From NCBI GenBank assembly GCA_963966185.1, contig CAWZYM010000039.1, positions 147,501 to 211,500 on the forward strand: DNA of 64,000 nt, in the 5' to 3' direction. Both the position numbers and the translations under genes were made by a program. Source of the DNA: Rhabditoides inermis (lineage: Eukaryota; Nematoda; Chromadorea; Rhabditida; Rhabditidae). Below, in pieces: positions 15,669-29,419 of the stretch. The number at the start of each line of letters is the position of its first letter. The first letter of the stretch is position 1. The notes beneath the pieces were generated by a model. The model saw only the letters and a program-made list of their open reading frames with translations, did not search any database and had not been told where the DNA came from.

Positions 15669-18600
15669 CGCCTTGACGATTCCGAGTCCACTTCCTCCTC
15701 CGACATTGGACAGCTCGGACACGAGGTTCCCACTCAGCCACAGCAGCAGCATCCACTCCACTGGATTCGGAATCACCGACGTCGTCTGAATATTAGATGA
15801 TGTTATCCATCTGATATTACTTACCTCGTATATCTTGTGTGTGATGTTCAACACAACTACCGTCAACAGAATCGTGAAGTACACATGGGAGACCTGAAAT
15901 GTTCAATGTGAACTGATGAAGTTATTGTCTTTTTTGTACAAAAACTCACGATATGGCATACGAATTTGATGATTGGGGCTCTTCCAATGCGAGAATCGAG
16001 AGGCAGTGAAAAGTAGAACCAGGCGGGAGGACAACAAAGAACAAACAGAGAGAACGCAACTGTCTTACCTGGAAACAAAACACATAAAAAAGTGCAAAAC
16101 GACTCGAGGTCTGGAGGTATTAGAGAGGCTGGGTGTGCTGTGGTACTCGCAGACGCTATCCGGCCACTGTCACCGCGCGGGGGCTTCTGCCTGCTGCCTT
16201 TGGGCCCTGAGCCGTACGCCCCTCCTTGTCCGCCCGGGACTCGGCGTCCTCCGACACCGAACCCCTGGCGACGCGGCGCTTGGCGCGGACGTCCGGTCGA
16301 CGCACCGCCCACACACCCAGGACTCCTCCCCTCACTCCATCCACTCTCGTCTACTGCCTAGAAACTGGCTCACAGGCGCTCGTCACAACGCCCAGTGATC
16401 ACGCAAAAATATCGCGCAGTGATAGGCAGTGAGCGAATAATGAGAGAGTGGAACGGAGTGAGACGGCACGTACCAAATGACCAGTCGACACGGGCTGTCC
16501 ATATCTCGGTGAGATAGCGCTGCACAGACGCATAAGATACCACTTCTTTCTGAAACTTTTACCATACCACAAGTGTACTTTTTTGTTATACCTGTTCGTT
16601 TTCGATTAGCACATCTAACAAGGGACGTCCGCGGTTATCCTTGGCTTTCAACAGAAGAGCTGCGTTGTATTCGGTGGCAGTGATACCTGCAACATACATG
16701 ATATCCAGGCGAATGTAATCTAGCATACCCAGTAGCTCCACAGCCATATTCTCCGAGAAGACGGATACATTGGAGAGATCTCTCGCTCGTTCCTTCTCCT
16801 TCTCAGACATGTCCCTGTATAATCATGTATTGGTCCCGCCGCGAATCCCTCCCCTACCTGTACAGACTACTTAGCTTCACAGCAGTGTCAATGGGCGCAG
16901 GCGACTGTAGAATGAACTCCTGTAGCGGTTGGTTGTCGTTGTTCTTGCCGCATACCTACAGCGAGTGGGTGTTGTGTGTTGGGTTGTGGCACTCGCCATG
17001 AGATCGAAGATGAACTTGCGGTCCTCCATCAGCTGGTGCGTGTCGTGTTTCTGTTTGAGGAGGAAGGTGAGACAGTCCAGGTGGTTGTGAGCAGCCGCGA
17101 AGCACAGCGGCACCTGTTATAGTATCTCTTCATTTTCCGCATGTCGCAGTTCGAGCAGGAACAATTCAATTTACAAGTTGGTCTTCAAAATCTGTATCAG
17201 ATCTGGCGCCCTCGGGAGTTGCGGTCCTTTGGGTCCGTGCGGTGTAAGTCAGTAGACATCATCGCCAGTGATCATCACACTCAGATTCAGGTCTGAATTG
17301 ACCCTTACTGAAGACAGCGATTGAAACCCGCGCCGCGCCTATATCCCGCCATAGAGTGCAACTCGCGCCGGGTTTACACTGTTTCACGAGAACGCGACGC
17401 GTGGGTGCGGCGCTTGTAATCGCACCAATGAAAGTGATCTCATGAAAGTAATTATATTTCATACATTTGTACTTACATAATTTCCGAATACTGTTACAGA
17501 CCTTTCCTTCCTTTGTCTCTGCCAATGCATCAGCACTGCTCTTCACAAATAGTCGCACCACATTCAAGTGGCCAGCCTTCGTAGCGTAGTGCATTCCAGT
17601 CCAACCATTCTGAATCAATCAATATCAATCAGTAATGTCACAAATAGATACCTGATCCATGACGTTGATGTTTGATCCTTGTGCGATGAGCAGACTGACC
17701 ATCTCATAGTGACCATTCATAGCCGCGAGATGGAGAGGCGTACGTCCACGCCAATCCTCAACTCTCACTCTAGTCCCGCCCATTTCTCCCCGCCCCTTCA
17801 TGTTCACCGTGAAGCTTACTCCTCTTCATTCTCCACATCTCTAGCTACACAACTCTAGCTCCGCCCCTCTAGCTCCGCCCACCTTTGCATGCTGCTGCTG
17901 GGTGCTCCTACTCAGCAGCATTCCCACCACTGCAATGTGCCCCTGCTGTGCGGCGAGATGCAGCGGGATCACGTTCTGAACACTCGCCTAAGCCCCGCCC
18001 CTCTAGTCTCCGCCCCCTTACCATGGTGGTGCTGGTGGCGTCGACCTGCACGCCCTGGTTGAGGAGCATTCGTACGAGGGCGTCGTGACCGGACTGCGCG
18101 GCCAGATGGAGGGGAGTGAAACCGTACTGCAAACAAAACACGCATGCCCATCTAGCCCCGCCCCTTCATTCCTCCCGACTGACTTCAGTGGCGAACTCCT
18201 TGACGACGTGGTGATTGTAGACTGGCGGCTCGCTACGAATCGAGGCTGGCACGTGCTGAATGGGCGACTATCAGCCACACAAAGCCCCATCCGTTTACCT
18301 TGAGCATTTCATTGACGAAATCCGAGTTACCATAGTACGCAGCGATGTGGAGCGCATTCAAGCCGGTCTGGAGAAGTATAGGGTGAGAGAGGGAGAATGA
18401 GACAGCCACGCACCTTCTTACTGCACCTCCTCCACAACTGCTTATCGAATGCGTCTAGAATAGACACGAAGCCGTTCTTCGCGCCCAGATGTAGAGCAGT
18501 CATGCCGTGCTGGAATCGAAATCAGAATAGCAATGTCAAAGACATGACGAACAGCGTTCTCATCCTCGGCGTTTGCCCCGTTCTCCAGTAGAATCTTGAC

Positions 18601-20207
18601 GATATTCGAGTGTCCGCCCGCCGCTGCCCTGCAGACACATGTGCGATCAATAAATCAATATCCGTTCGATGCTCACATGTGTAGCGTGGTGGCCTCGAGT
18701 GTCTTGGTCTTTGCTTGGATCACCATCGCTTTGTCGATCATCATCAGCTCGCGCACCACTGCCAGAGAACCCTATAAAAACATTCAATCGATAAACCGAT
18801 CAATCAATGCCACCTTCATAGCGGCAATGTGAGCGCATGTGAATCCGTTGTGGTCGATGGCAGTGAGGACGCCGCGGTTGTTCTGCTTCATCTTCAGGAA
18901 CAACTTCACCACGTCTGGGTAGTCGTTCTAAAGAGGCTGGTGAGGAGAGAGAGGGGGAGAGGTGGGAGGTGGAAGGAGACGTGCGTACCTCGGCGGCGAG
19001 ATGGAGGGGTGTCTGTCCCTTGTCGTCTCGGGCGTTGGGGTTTGCCCCCAGTGCGAGCAATGTCTGTGACACCCCCAGTTGCCCATGACGCGCCGCGAAG
19101 TGCAACGCCGTCTGAAAAGTACTATGGTTCTATTCTCGCATTAAGTTGCGCGCGGTGGGGTAGATCAGAGGAAGACGGAGAGTCAGCTCTCGGCAATAGC
19201 GCGCAAGAGAGGCAGATGATTATGGCACCGTATATCGAACTGCAAGCGATGCAGATCGAAAACTATCGCTCTGGCGCAGGCTATAATCATGAGATGATCC
19301 AATGATAACGTGTGTGCGCACACCTTTTCTGCCCCATCAAATGACATTTGTGCTGACTGATTGCCATGGGATAATCCTCATCTCATGTGGTGTATGATAG
19401 TTGATAGTGTATGCTCTTTCCACCTGGTTATCCAGTGTGATCGCTTCCAGCGCCGCCCCATGGTCCTGCACCAGCACGTTCACCAGCTAAAATCAGGCAT
19501 AGCATGTTCATTGTAGTTTGTGTTGTGCTCACCTTGACATGCCCGTTCTGTGCTGCCAGATGCAGTGGCGCCTCGCCCGTCTTCGACTTGCTGAAATCAA
19601 ATGCATGTGTATGAAAATGGTGAATGGGAAAGGAGAAAGAGAAAGGGATACCTGTTGACGAATGCCTTGTGTTGCAGTAGCAGGTGTGCGAGTGCGAGGT
19701 GTCCATTCGCCGCCGCCAGATGCAGAGCCGTGCGGCCTGAACCAGTCAATAACCCGCTAATCAATCGATAATCCCCACCCATGTCATCGAATACGTCTAT
19801 CCTTGCGTGATGCTGCAACAGGATCTGTGCGACGCCGGTGTGTCCCCGCGAGCACGCCTCCAGAAGGGGAGACCAGCCGTTCTGCAATCAAGCATGTGTT
19901 TTACTTACGAAAGTACATAATAGATAATTTATATCGAATATTGATTGTTGCACTGGCCTTGCTCTGTTTGTTCTGCACAATCTGGACGGTGCCCGCCCCG
20001 ATCTTGTTGACCATAGCCAGGAGAACTGCCTGGAAGGAGAGCGGGAGGATGGATGGATGGAGGGGGACTCACCTGGTTGCCACTGCGCGCCGCCATGTGC
20101 ATTGCAGTCTCCGCCGTCGACACTGATTGCATCTCCACCTCAACATACAAACATTGCACAACAGCTTCTACACTTTCTTAGGATTGTGATGTATGAACAA
20201 TTCGTGT

Positions 20208-20239
<32 letters not shown>

Positions 20240-20535
20240 TTCTTTCTCTCTTTCTCTCTCTGTCTCTCTGTCTCTCTCACCTGTCCACCGTGGTCTATGA
20301 GCAGGTTGACGAGCTTTGCATCTTCCCCCGGGAAGTGCAGCAGGTTCGGCTGGATCTCGGCCGCGTAGTGCACTGAGGTGAAGCCGTCCTGTGGGTGGAA
20401 TGCACTTCCGGGATGTTGCTGTGTGGACTCACGAGTGTCCTCGAATTGACGAACTGCTTGATCTTCTCCGGTGGGTCGACGGCTGACAGATGATCGAGAA
20501 TCATCTGAGCCGCCTCGAAGTTGCAACACTGAAAG

Positions 20536-20588
<53 letters not shown>

Positions 20589-23500
20589 ATCTCCTTCTAT
20601 CTTACCTTTGCCGCTACATGCAGTGCAGTCTCTCCCATCTGTGATGTGAGTGTGGGATCAGCTTGTTCGTTGAGCAATAGCCTGGAATGGAGAGATGTCT
20701 GTTCTGTCGCTCCTCTCTCATTCCAACCTGATGATGTCCTTGTTTCCGTTGCGAGCCGCGATGTGGAGACACGTCTCCCCGTCCGACTGAACATCAGATT
20801 GCCTTTTCCAGCTATGATCTGACACTTTTCCACTCACCTGTGCGACATTGGGCTCGCCGCCCGATTTGAGCAGCATCTGCGCGCACTCCTTCGCCTCATC
20901 GCCAGTCAGTGACGCGGCTGGAAAGACACGATCAGGCCCCGCCCCTTTCGCTCCGCCCACCGATGTGGAGAGCGGTCTGTCCGAGTGCGCCTCCCTTGAC
21001 GTGGACGTCGGCGCCGCTTCCTAGGAGAGTCTCGACGACCGAGGCCTTTCCGGATTGGACAGCCACGTGGAGGGCTGTGTAGTTGTCCTGGAGAGACGGC
21101 GAGGATGGAAAAAAAGGAAAACAGGAAGACCCACCCTCGTGCGAATGTCCACGTCCGTTCCCTTCTGGATCAGCATCTTCACCACCTGAAGCGATCTCTC
21201 CCCTCCTTGTCCCACCCCCCCCCCCCTCTCTCTCTCTCTCTCTCCCGTACATCGTTGAACCCAGCAGCTGCAGCCGAGTGCAGTCCTAGCGCGCCCTTCT
21301 TATTCGGCATGAACAGAGGCACACCACGCTGCAAGCGACTGTTGCGATGAAGGAAGCCATGCTGTGTATACCTTGAGGAAGGCGAGTGCAGTGGATGTGT
21401 GTCCGGAAAGAGCGGCAATGTGGAGAAGAGTGGAACCATCCTGTAATGTAGTCTTTATACGTGTAAAACTGCATTCACCACCTATTGAAGTAAGTGTTCA
21501 TAAAAAAAAATACACGTTTGTATTTCGTAGTTACGTTTCCAATGAGCAGTGCCGCACCTTAGTCCTTGCCCGGATGCTGCCTCCGAACTTGTCGATGAGT
21601 GATTCGACGACGGAAGTGTAGCCGTGCTCGGCAGCCACGTGGACGGGCGTCTTGTCCTCCTGCCATCTCTCATCTTGCACACGTACCCCCTGTCTCCCTA
21701 CCTTGTCGTGTATGTTTGCATTTGCGTGCAGTCGGAAGAGGATCTTCATGAGGTTCTGGTTGCCCGACTGAGCCACCTCGTGCAGAGCAGTCCGCCCGAT
21801 CTGCAACCCGTACCTCAATCCCTCCCCCATCCGGACCACCCACGTTGTTCTGGATGTTGGGGTCGTCGCAGCCCGAGTCGACGGCGATCCGCACCGCGTC
21901 TGCATTATGTTTTGTATGTGAATGTGTTTTGTGTTTTGTGTGTTGTGTTTTGTGTGTTGTGTCGAGTACCTGCCGAGTCGGCGCGACATGCGAGGTGGAG
22001 GAGTGTGTCGCCGTTCCCATCCCGGGACATCACCTACACACATGACAATGATTATTTACCTCTTCTAGAGAAAAACGTGATAGAGGAACGAGATAAAAAA
22101 GAAAATAATCATTTCAACCTCTCCAATGCAAAAAAATGTCCATAGGCGCACTTGCACATTGCTCAAAACGCATTGTGTCGACACATATCAAACGTATTAT
22201 ATTGTATTGCCATCTTCTCTCCCCTCGCGCACACTCACCTGCTTCTGCTTGTTCACACTCAGCAGCAACTCGACGATGTTCATGTTGCCCGACTGAAACT
22301 GGGGAAGTGAAAGAGGGAGAGAGAGAGGGGGAGAGAGGAAGAGAGAGAGAGGGAGGGAAGGTGTGAGAGACGTGCCTTGATGGCGAGGTGTAGTGGCAGT
22401 GCTCCGTCTCCATCCGTCTCCATCCTCTGATCCACCTCCTCCAGCATCCTCTTCACTATGAACAACGCCCGCTTCGACTTTCGCTCGCACGCCACGTGGA
22501 TTGGAAGCTGTTGCTTCGGCTGCAATCAACTATCACCTCTTTCAGGCTATCCATCATTTGTATCTGAAGGTATTGATTGATGAATGAGGGTATTGATTGA
22601 TGAAGTGCATGCATAGTACATGTGCTGTCCACGTCAGCACTGCCCCCGCAATGTGACGGCTACTTCCTGTCTTATCCGCATCCAGGTATGTATCTGCCCA
22701 GTCCCGGCCCGGAGAGCAAAGACCCCCTCCCAACGAAAGCACAGCAATTACACTAAGTGAGCTGGTGGTGGTTCACCTATGCACCCTCACATATGAACCC
22801 CCTCTCCCCCCTCTCCCTCCCTCCCTCCCTCCCTCCCTCCCTCCCTCCCTCCCTCCCTCCCTCCCTCCCTCTCTCTCACTCTCTCCCTCTTTCTTTCTTC
22901 ACTGACAAATTAATAATCTTCTAGACCGGACCGACACAAAACAAATTACGCGCTTTCGAGGTCGCATTACGCGAGTACACTCTCACTATGGCGAGCTTCA
23001 CACTTAGTTTCGCATACATTATCTGCTTGTAAACACAGTCCACATGTCCCATGTGCAGCTTGAAACACGGCTGTCATGCTTTACACGGTACTTGCTACTG
23101 CCGCAATCTGACTCTCCGTCTTCGTCTCATCTGCCCCGCAACACGCGACTGGTTGGAGAAGAGGACATGTTCACATGTTGCTCACCCCGGCGGCCCTCCG
23201 CAGCAGCTCCGCATTGCGGGCAATCACCGCCTCCAGCATCTGCCAGCCAGCGAAGCACGCAGCCACGTGAGCCGCGTTCTCGCGCTCCTGCAACCACTCA
23301 ATACAGTAATCGTGCGTTCAGTCTTTTCGAAAGAAATTCCGAAGTGTTTCAGAGATATCACGGAATTCCAAAGTGTTCAGGAGTGATTGGGAGTATTCCG
23401 AATGCAATTCGAGAGTATTTAGGGGCGATTCAAAGGAACACTTGAGCCACTCTGTTTGCACCGTACCTTGGTGACCATGTTGTTGAGGTCGGCGCCCTTG

Positions 23501-24747
23501 TTGCAGAATTGCTCGAACACATCCACCTTGTCTTCCCGCACCGCGTACAGTGGAGCAGTGTAACCGTGCTGGAGAAGGAAGGATGAGGGAGAGGAGAGAG
23601 GGAGAGAAGGAGAGAGGGAGAGAGAGGGAGAGAGAGAAAGAGTGAGAAAGAAAGAGAGAGATGGTCTTACTTGATCAGACATGAGGAAGTCGTATCGCGC
23701 CGATCGCTTCAGCTCCTCCCGAAGCGTCGCCCAGTCATCGCGTTTTGCCAAATACAGTAATCTGAAAGGTACGGTATGCAGTTCTTTTTCGTCCCCCGCC
23801 CCACCTGGTCTCCGGATCTGCCATGGATATGTCTATCTGATCGACGTCCGTCTCTTTCACCTCCCGCTTCGTCTCATCCGTATGCTTGCGCTGCGAACGG
23901 TGTGTATGTGTTGCTGTCGCCTCTCGGCCACCCACCATCCGTCTCCCTCTCTCACTCTCCGCGGTACTCTCACGACTCGCCAGCTTCGACCCGAACGACG
24001 GCATACCGAACAGTGGCGATTGGGGAACTGGAAACAAGTGATAGCAGTTAGGGAATGACCAACCGGAAGTGATGCTGGCATGTTCGTCGCGTGGTCGCTT
24101 CTCCGGTGCGGGGCCAGAGCGGCGCGGGCGAACATCTCAATCAATCGGAAATACAATCAGTCAATCGATATATCGATACCTGATGTGAATGCTGGTTGAT
24201 CTGCCAAGTCTTTCAGTCCCAATTCGGCAAAATCGCTCTCATCGCGGTTCGACAACAGTCTACAATGAACATTACATAACGCAAAGACATTTGAATCCGA
24301 ATCAATACCCACTTTCCGATCATTCCCTCTCTCGGGGAGTCCACCATGTACACGTCAGGCTGAAAGAGAATCAATCGATAATCTGAATGCAAGCCTCACC
24401 GCTCCGGACATTCCGATAAGGTGTTGTTCAGCTTCAATGTTGGCGAGTGCGGTGCCGATGATACCAGCACGAGTTGAGACCTGGTGAGGTGAGCAGAGGA
24501 CGCACACGGGAACCACTCACCTCTTCCCTGTCCTTCTCCAGCTCCTGTATGGCAGTGCGCATCTCATGCAGGGCCTGTCCCAGGATACCCGTGCGCACCT
24601 CTCGCAGCTCCGGAGGCGACTGCACAGAAACAGACGGAACAAGATGAATAGACCCAGCACGGAACTCACCTGCTCTCTATCGCGCACATCTTCCTGTGGC
24701 GGGGTGGCCTCTCTGTCCACCAGGCGTGCGAAGTCGTCTTGATCTGG

Positions 24748-24795
<48 letters not shown>

Positions 24796-24849
24796 TCTTC
24801 CCTTTCCATCTCCCCACAGCGCGGTGGCGAGAATGCCTCGCGACTCCAT
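13734..24849 (-). CDS. trp-4: TRPN mechanosensory channel (NOMPC/TRP-4 homologue)
   Basis: More than 45 small minus-strand exons encode one large TRP channel. From the N-terminus (ATG at 24849) come several short acidic exons, then about 29 ankyrin repeats (about 23760 down to 17000; for example NGWTGMHYATKAGHLNVVRL). A TRPN-specific linker follows (HDTHQLMEDRKFIFDLM, LQEFILQSPAPIDTAVKLSS, LSNVSVFSENMAVELLG), then the membrane domain at 16070-14530. The pore helix and filter region is TLEMLFFSLFGLVEP, S6 is VLINLLIAMMSDTYQR, and a TRP-helix Trp follows. The C-terminus ends VIIDDH. TRPN channels are opened by force through the ankyrin spring tethered to microtubules, and work in nematode and insect mechanoreceptor neurons. 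The first donor is followed by (GA)n. Exact boundaries of some small exons are not certain. Confidence 0.95.
15630..15668 (-). repeat. GA microsatellite in a TRPN membrane-domain intron
   Basis: The plus strand is GA-rich, so the sense strand of TRPN is CT-rich; it lies in the intron between the exons ending near 15601 and starting near 15671. Another CT-rich stretch occurs at 15401-15440. Confidence 0.75.
17180..17316 (-). ncRNA. Candidate small structured RNA gene in a TRPN intron
   Basis: About 55 bp downstream (minus strand) of a PSE-like element at 17363-17381 shared with the U6 gene, a sequence begins that can fold. GTCTTC near the predicted start pairs with GAAGAC near the end. An internal CTGGCG/CGCCAG stem encloses CGGACC-CAAA-GGACCG, and a TTTT run lies near 17183 (Pol III stop-like). 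It also contains GTGATGA and CTGA, reminiscent of C/D boxes but not in canonical order. I could not match it to U1, U2, U4, U5, SL or RNase P RNA. It is transcribed in the same direction as TRPN, within the intron between exons 17499-17609 and 16997-17113. Confidence 0.35.
17363..17381 (-). promoter_or_regulatory. PSE-like element, TRPN intron
   Basis: Minus strand CAGTGTAAACCCGGCGCGA matches the element at -55 to -73 of the U6 gene in 17 of 19 positions. ATATAG occurs 18 bp further on. In metazoans the proximal sequence element binds SNAPc at snRNA-type promoters. Confidence 0.45.
20214..20280 (-). repeat. GA microsatellite starting at a TRPN 5' splice site
   Basis: On the sense strand the donor reads GTGAGAGAGACAGAGAGACAG and passes directly into GA repeats. 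A second tract (20537-20584), on the sense strand GA-rich, lies in the next upstream intron, ending close to its acceptor. Confidence 0.8.
22808..22872 (+). repeat. (CCCT)n microsatellite in a TRPN intron
   Basis: About 15 uninterrupted CCCT units inside a long TRPN intron (about 22520-23180). The same intron holds no other recognisable feature. Confidence 0.85.
24749..24796 (-). repeat. (GA)n starting at the first TRPN donor
   Basis: The first coding exon ends GGAAGAG and the donor GTGAGAGAG... runs directly into more than 20 GA units on the sense strand. Confidence 0.85.
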
Positions 24850-26097
24850 ACACCCTACTGATCGCTACTCCTTAATTATCAGAGTATGTGTACATATTTC
24901 TTTGCAACACACTGCAACTCGGGAACAGGAGTCCGTATGGGACACTCGCTCTCGGAAGCGAAACGCGATTCGTGAGGCGGAAAGAGTGCCAAGTTCAGGA
25001 GAAACGAAACACCGCCCTCGCTTTCCCTCGCCTCTTTCCACACCACTACTTTTTCAAAACGAATATCTAGATGAAAGACAAAACAATTGAATACATAATA
25101 TAAAACACTCTACAAAAATGCAGACCACACATCATTTGCATATCTCAAGAACACACATGTTCCACCTACCCACGAAAACACTATCAATCGAGTACGCCAC
25201 AACAGAACACGTAAGCAGTGAGTAATTGCGATGCACCAACAACTCGGCAATCATATACAAGGTAGAAGTGACCTTTCGAAATATAGCAGTATGAGGAGGG
25301 GAGTGGTGGAGGTAGAGTGGTCAGCGGTGGGGGGCATAATAGGCATCCGAACTCCACCCAACTCTCTCTCCCTCCCCCTCTCTCAAGACCCACCTGGCAA
25401 CCACCGAAACATGCGGGCCTCACTCCCCCCTCAGCTATACTTCCGGTGCTCTACTCCCATTCAACCCTCAACATACAAAATACACATGAGAAACTCTATT
25501 GTGATATTTATCACTCATGAAAATAAACAATACGTTTTTGAACCAACACATAATATATGGCGAATGGAAAATAGAAAAAAAACGACCCATGTGAAATGGA
25601 GAAAAGGGCATAGATGGAGAAGACTACAAGAAGGTGAGTAACGAGAAGAAACAACCAACAACGGAAGAAACGCATGGGGGAATATATAAAGAATAATGCA
25701 ATGTGGATACAAAAAGATAGGAAAATCTGTGTGGACCTGTGTATGAAAGGAAACGGGGAGGCGCTGCTCGGGTACGGTAAAAGAAAAGGCTACAGTAACG
25801 GAAAGTATCACGATTCAAAAGAGTGGATAGAGCAGAATTGAAGGGCCCGTGTTGCGTATGAGATAGAGCAGCGGATACTCGGACAGTCAATCGATACATC
25901 GATAGTCGCCATCGAGGCCCACCCACCCTGCTGAACAGAAAGGAAGCAATATAAATCAATCAATCAATCACAAATCGAAAAGAATGGTGGAGGCGAAATG
26001 AGCAAGAAGCGGCCAGAGAGAGGAACTGTACTACCAACTACATGACATGCTGCGTGTAACGGGTAGATGACATCGCTCGACTCTCGCACACACACTC
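24850..26097. other. Region between the YEATS gene and the TRPN gene
   Basis: This holds the 3' flank of the upstream YEATS gene and the TRPN promoter; both are on the minus strand. It is AT-rich with no convincing coding segment. At about 1.25 kb it is too long for a typical nematode operon gap. Confidence 0.5.
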
Positions 26098-29000
26098 TCA
26101 TCGTGAGACGAGGTGCGCGATGCGAGACAGCAGCGACGGGCTCATCTCCTCCAGGTTGTACTCCAGACAACGCGCCTCCAGGTCCAACACCACTCCAGGG
26201 TGCTCCATCAACAGACGAGCCACCTCGAAGAGCATGTCGACGTCGTGTTCGACGGCCTTGTCGATGCGCATCTTGAGGGCCGCCCTGTCCACGCCGCCCT
26301 TCTTCCCCTCCTTCAAGCCCTCTCGACGAGCCTTCTTCGCAACACACGCGTCGCCATCACCACTCTGAACATAATACATTCAATACAGTACAAATCAATC
26401 ACATATCACAAGAAATCAATAATCTACAATATGGCATAATGGTACTGACACGTGGGCTGGGCGAGCTGGCACTGCTGCTGGAAGAGGGACTCGAGTCGAC
26501 CGCCCGAGAAGCCGACAGGTCCTTCGACGGAGCAAACTTGCGCTCAAACAACACAGTCAACCAATGCACCAATGGGGAGGGGCCTACCTTCCTGTCCGTG
26601 TCGGGTGTGTCGACTCGGCTGCTGGCGTTGGACATGCAGGGAGTGACTGGCACCAGGGTGGCACTGCTCCAACTAGACGCCGCCGCCCCTCCAGTCCGCG
26701 GAGCAGACTGCTCCACTCCATTCTTCGCCTGCTGCTGCTCAGCCACCACGGCAGGGGAGCGTTTCTAAACCACATTCCGGTAAGTAACATACAATTGAAC
26801 ACAAAAAACATCGGGACGGGTTAACAGTACCTGATTCCCCGTAGACTGTTGGGACGAGGTGGTGGAGGAGGAAAAGGAGCCATTCCAGCTGCTCGAGCCG
26901 TTCGAGAGACGCTGCTCCTCGCGGCGAGCCTTCTCCTCCTGCAACAACACCATCTATACACCTGCCATACGTGAAACACAACAAGTGCACGCACCTTGAT
27001 CCAATTCCTCGGCTCCTCCTCTCCGACCGTTGTCGCAGTCGTAGCAGTCGTAGCCGCCTTGCGCTCCTTCTCCTTCTTGCGCTCCTCCTTGTCACGCTGC
27101 TCCCGCTCCTTCTCCTTCCTCCGAGCCCTCTCCTTCTCCCGCTCCCTGTCCCTCTGCTCCTTCTCCTTGCGCCCCGCCTTCTCCTTCTCGCTGCTGCCAC
27201 TGCGCCTCTTCTCCTCCTTGTCCTTGTCCTTCTTGGCCAAGGAGAATGTGGCTGAGAGGGCGCTGGCGAATAGACTGGCCGTGTCAATGGGAGTGGGTGT
27301 GGGCGTGTGTCGGCTGCTGCTGCCTCCATTGCTGGAGGGAGTGGAGGGACGAGAGCCGCCAGACGAGGGCGCGTTGCGGTGCTCCTCAAACAACACACTC
27401 ACCACCATCCAGTACCCCCCCCCCCCTCCCCTTCCACCAAACACACCTTGATGAGCTGTTTCTCGCGGCTCTTCTCGCCTCTCTCCCCGGCCCGACTGCC
27501 CTCCCTGCTGCCCCTCCCCTCCTCCCGTCTCCCACTGCCGCTACTGCTGCTCCCGCTGCTCTTCCCCGACTCCCCGCTACTCCGCTTCTCCTTGTCCCGC
27601 TTACGCTCGCTCTGGTACCTTAAACATGGTCAATCAACAACCTACACGAATACAAGCAATAATGCTGCTGACTTGAGTACTCGTTGGTGCATGGCTGACG
27701 GACAGCCAGTCACATCAATCGTCTGCTCGACTTGGAAGTAGCCGCGACGCTCTGCAAGACAAAATATATAGAGGAATCAACACACAACTAACTTTCCCAC
27801 TCATAATCAATACATGTACATCTCCCACACATCATTGCATTAGAAGCCATCACGCATAGCATAAAACATCATGGAAAAGGACAGTATGGCAGGTGTACAA
27901 TCGACTGAGCCCCGAGCAGAGGGGAGGGAGGGGGACGGGGCGTGGGCGTGGAAAGTGGAGAGTGGAGATGAGGGAAGGGCGCACTGTGGCTATACAATAC
28001 TGCACCCAGACTCCGATATGGTTATATGGACGACGAATGCAATCAGCACTACAACCCACCGACACACAATCAGGCCTGATTAACACCCTATCATTATCAT
28101 CGCCATCTACAATTACATAGAGCTTTATCGCCATGAATATTATGACTCTGTTCTGCAGCTATCAAACCCCGTCCGTCGCGCAATCGTGAATATGACAACA
28201 AAGGGAAATAGATGGCAACAGAGACTGATAATAGATCACAAGGCGACTAACATGCATGTGAAATACACTTGACATCTCCCACTCTCCCACCCACAAACTC
28301 CCACTAACATCACAAATCAGTGTTGTAAATAGAACTATCACACATATGCATTGGATATAGGGTATAATCAAGAGCATATCTCACCACTCAACATCTCCCA
28401 CCCACAAACTGACATCTCCCACCCACAAACTCCCACTAACATCACAAATCAGTGTTGTAAATAGAACTATCACACATATGCATTGGATATAGGGTATAAT
28501 CAAGAGCATATCTCACCACTCAACAATCATTCTCTCACCCACCCACACCTTCCTAACCACTAGCCATGACACCATTCACTCACACTCTCCATCACTATAC
28601 CATGCAAAAAAAAGAAGAAGAACCAAGAAAGAAACGACTAGCATTACGAATGTGAGCCAAGGTACACAACATCAACAACGTGCAATATTCAAGCATTCAG
28701 ATTCCAGACAGACAAACAGCTGCGGATCAAAGTGGAAAGGGCAACAACCATCGATCATCGTAGACACAGAGAGTACGAAAGAGGGGACACCAAAACCATT
28801 AGAATAACAAACCCGCACATGAGACCAGATCATCTCGCATCATCCATACCACACAATTATATGCAATCAAGCGATAGTGGACGTGAAGTGAAACAACTGT
28901 GAGAACCGCGTGCGCACAAATATCGTATGATCTACCGAAAGACAGTCAATCCCCCTACCCCCGCCCTTCCCATCCCATCTTTCCACCCGACAACTACCGA

Positions 29001-29367
29001 CCTGCAATACTGGTTATACGTTTTTATTAGCCCTATCCTATTTATCTACACACACTCTCGCTCTCTCGCTATCCCAATCTCCCACATCGCACATCGCAGC
29101 AGACCCGTGCATTCTTCTGGTCAGAATATCGGCAATAGCTCGTTGCTTGCTCCCTGACGAGAAGAGAGAGAAAGGAGAGGAAGGGGGGGGGGGAGAGACG
29201 CAGCGACGCGCAGTGATACAGGCAAGAAAACACAATAGCGCACGAAAGAAAGAAAACTGATATGCGTGGCTGGTGAGAGCAGAGCAGGTTCGCCATAAAC
29301 TGTTTAGCTAGGCCTACCGAGCCAGGACATGCAACCTAGTCCACTCAACAGTCGCCATCACCAACAG

Positions 29368-29419
<52 letters not shown>

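Noticed and set aside
16090..16470. Overlapping frames of 90-141 aa in a TRPN intron
   Set aside because: The GC-rich intron between two well supported TRPN exons has no family similarity that I can see.
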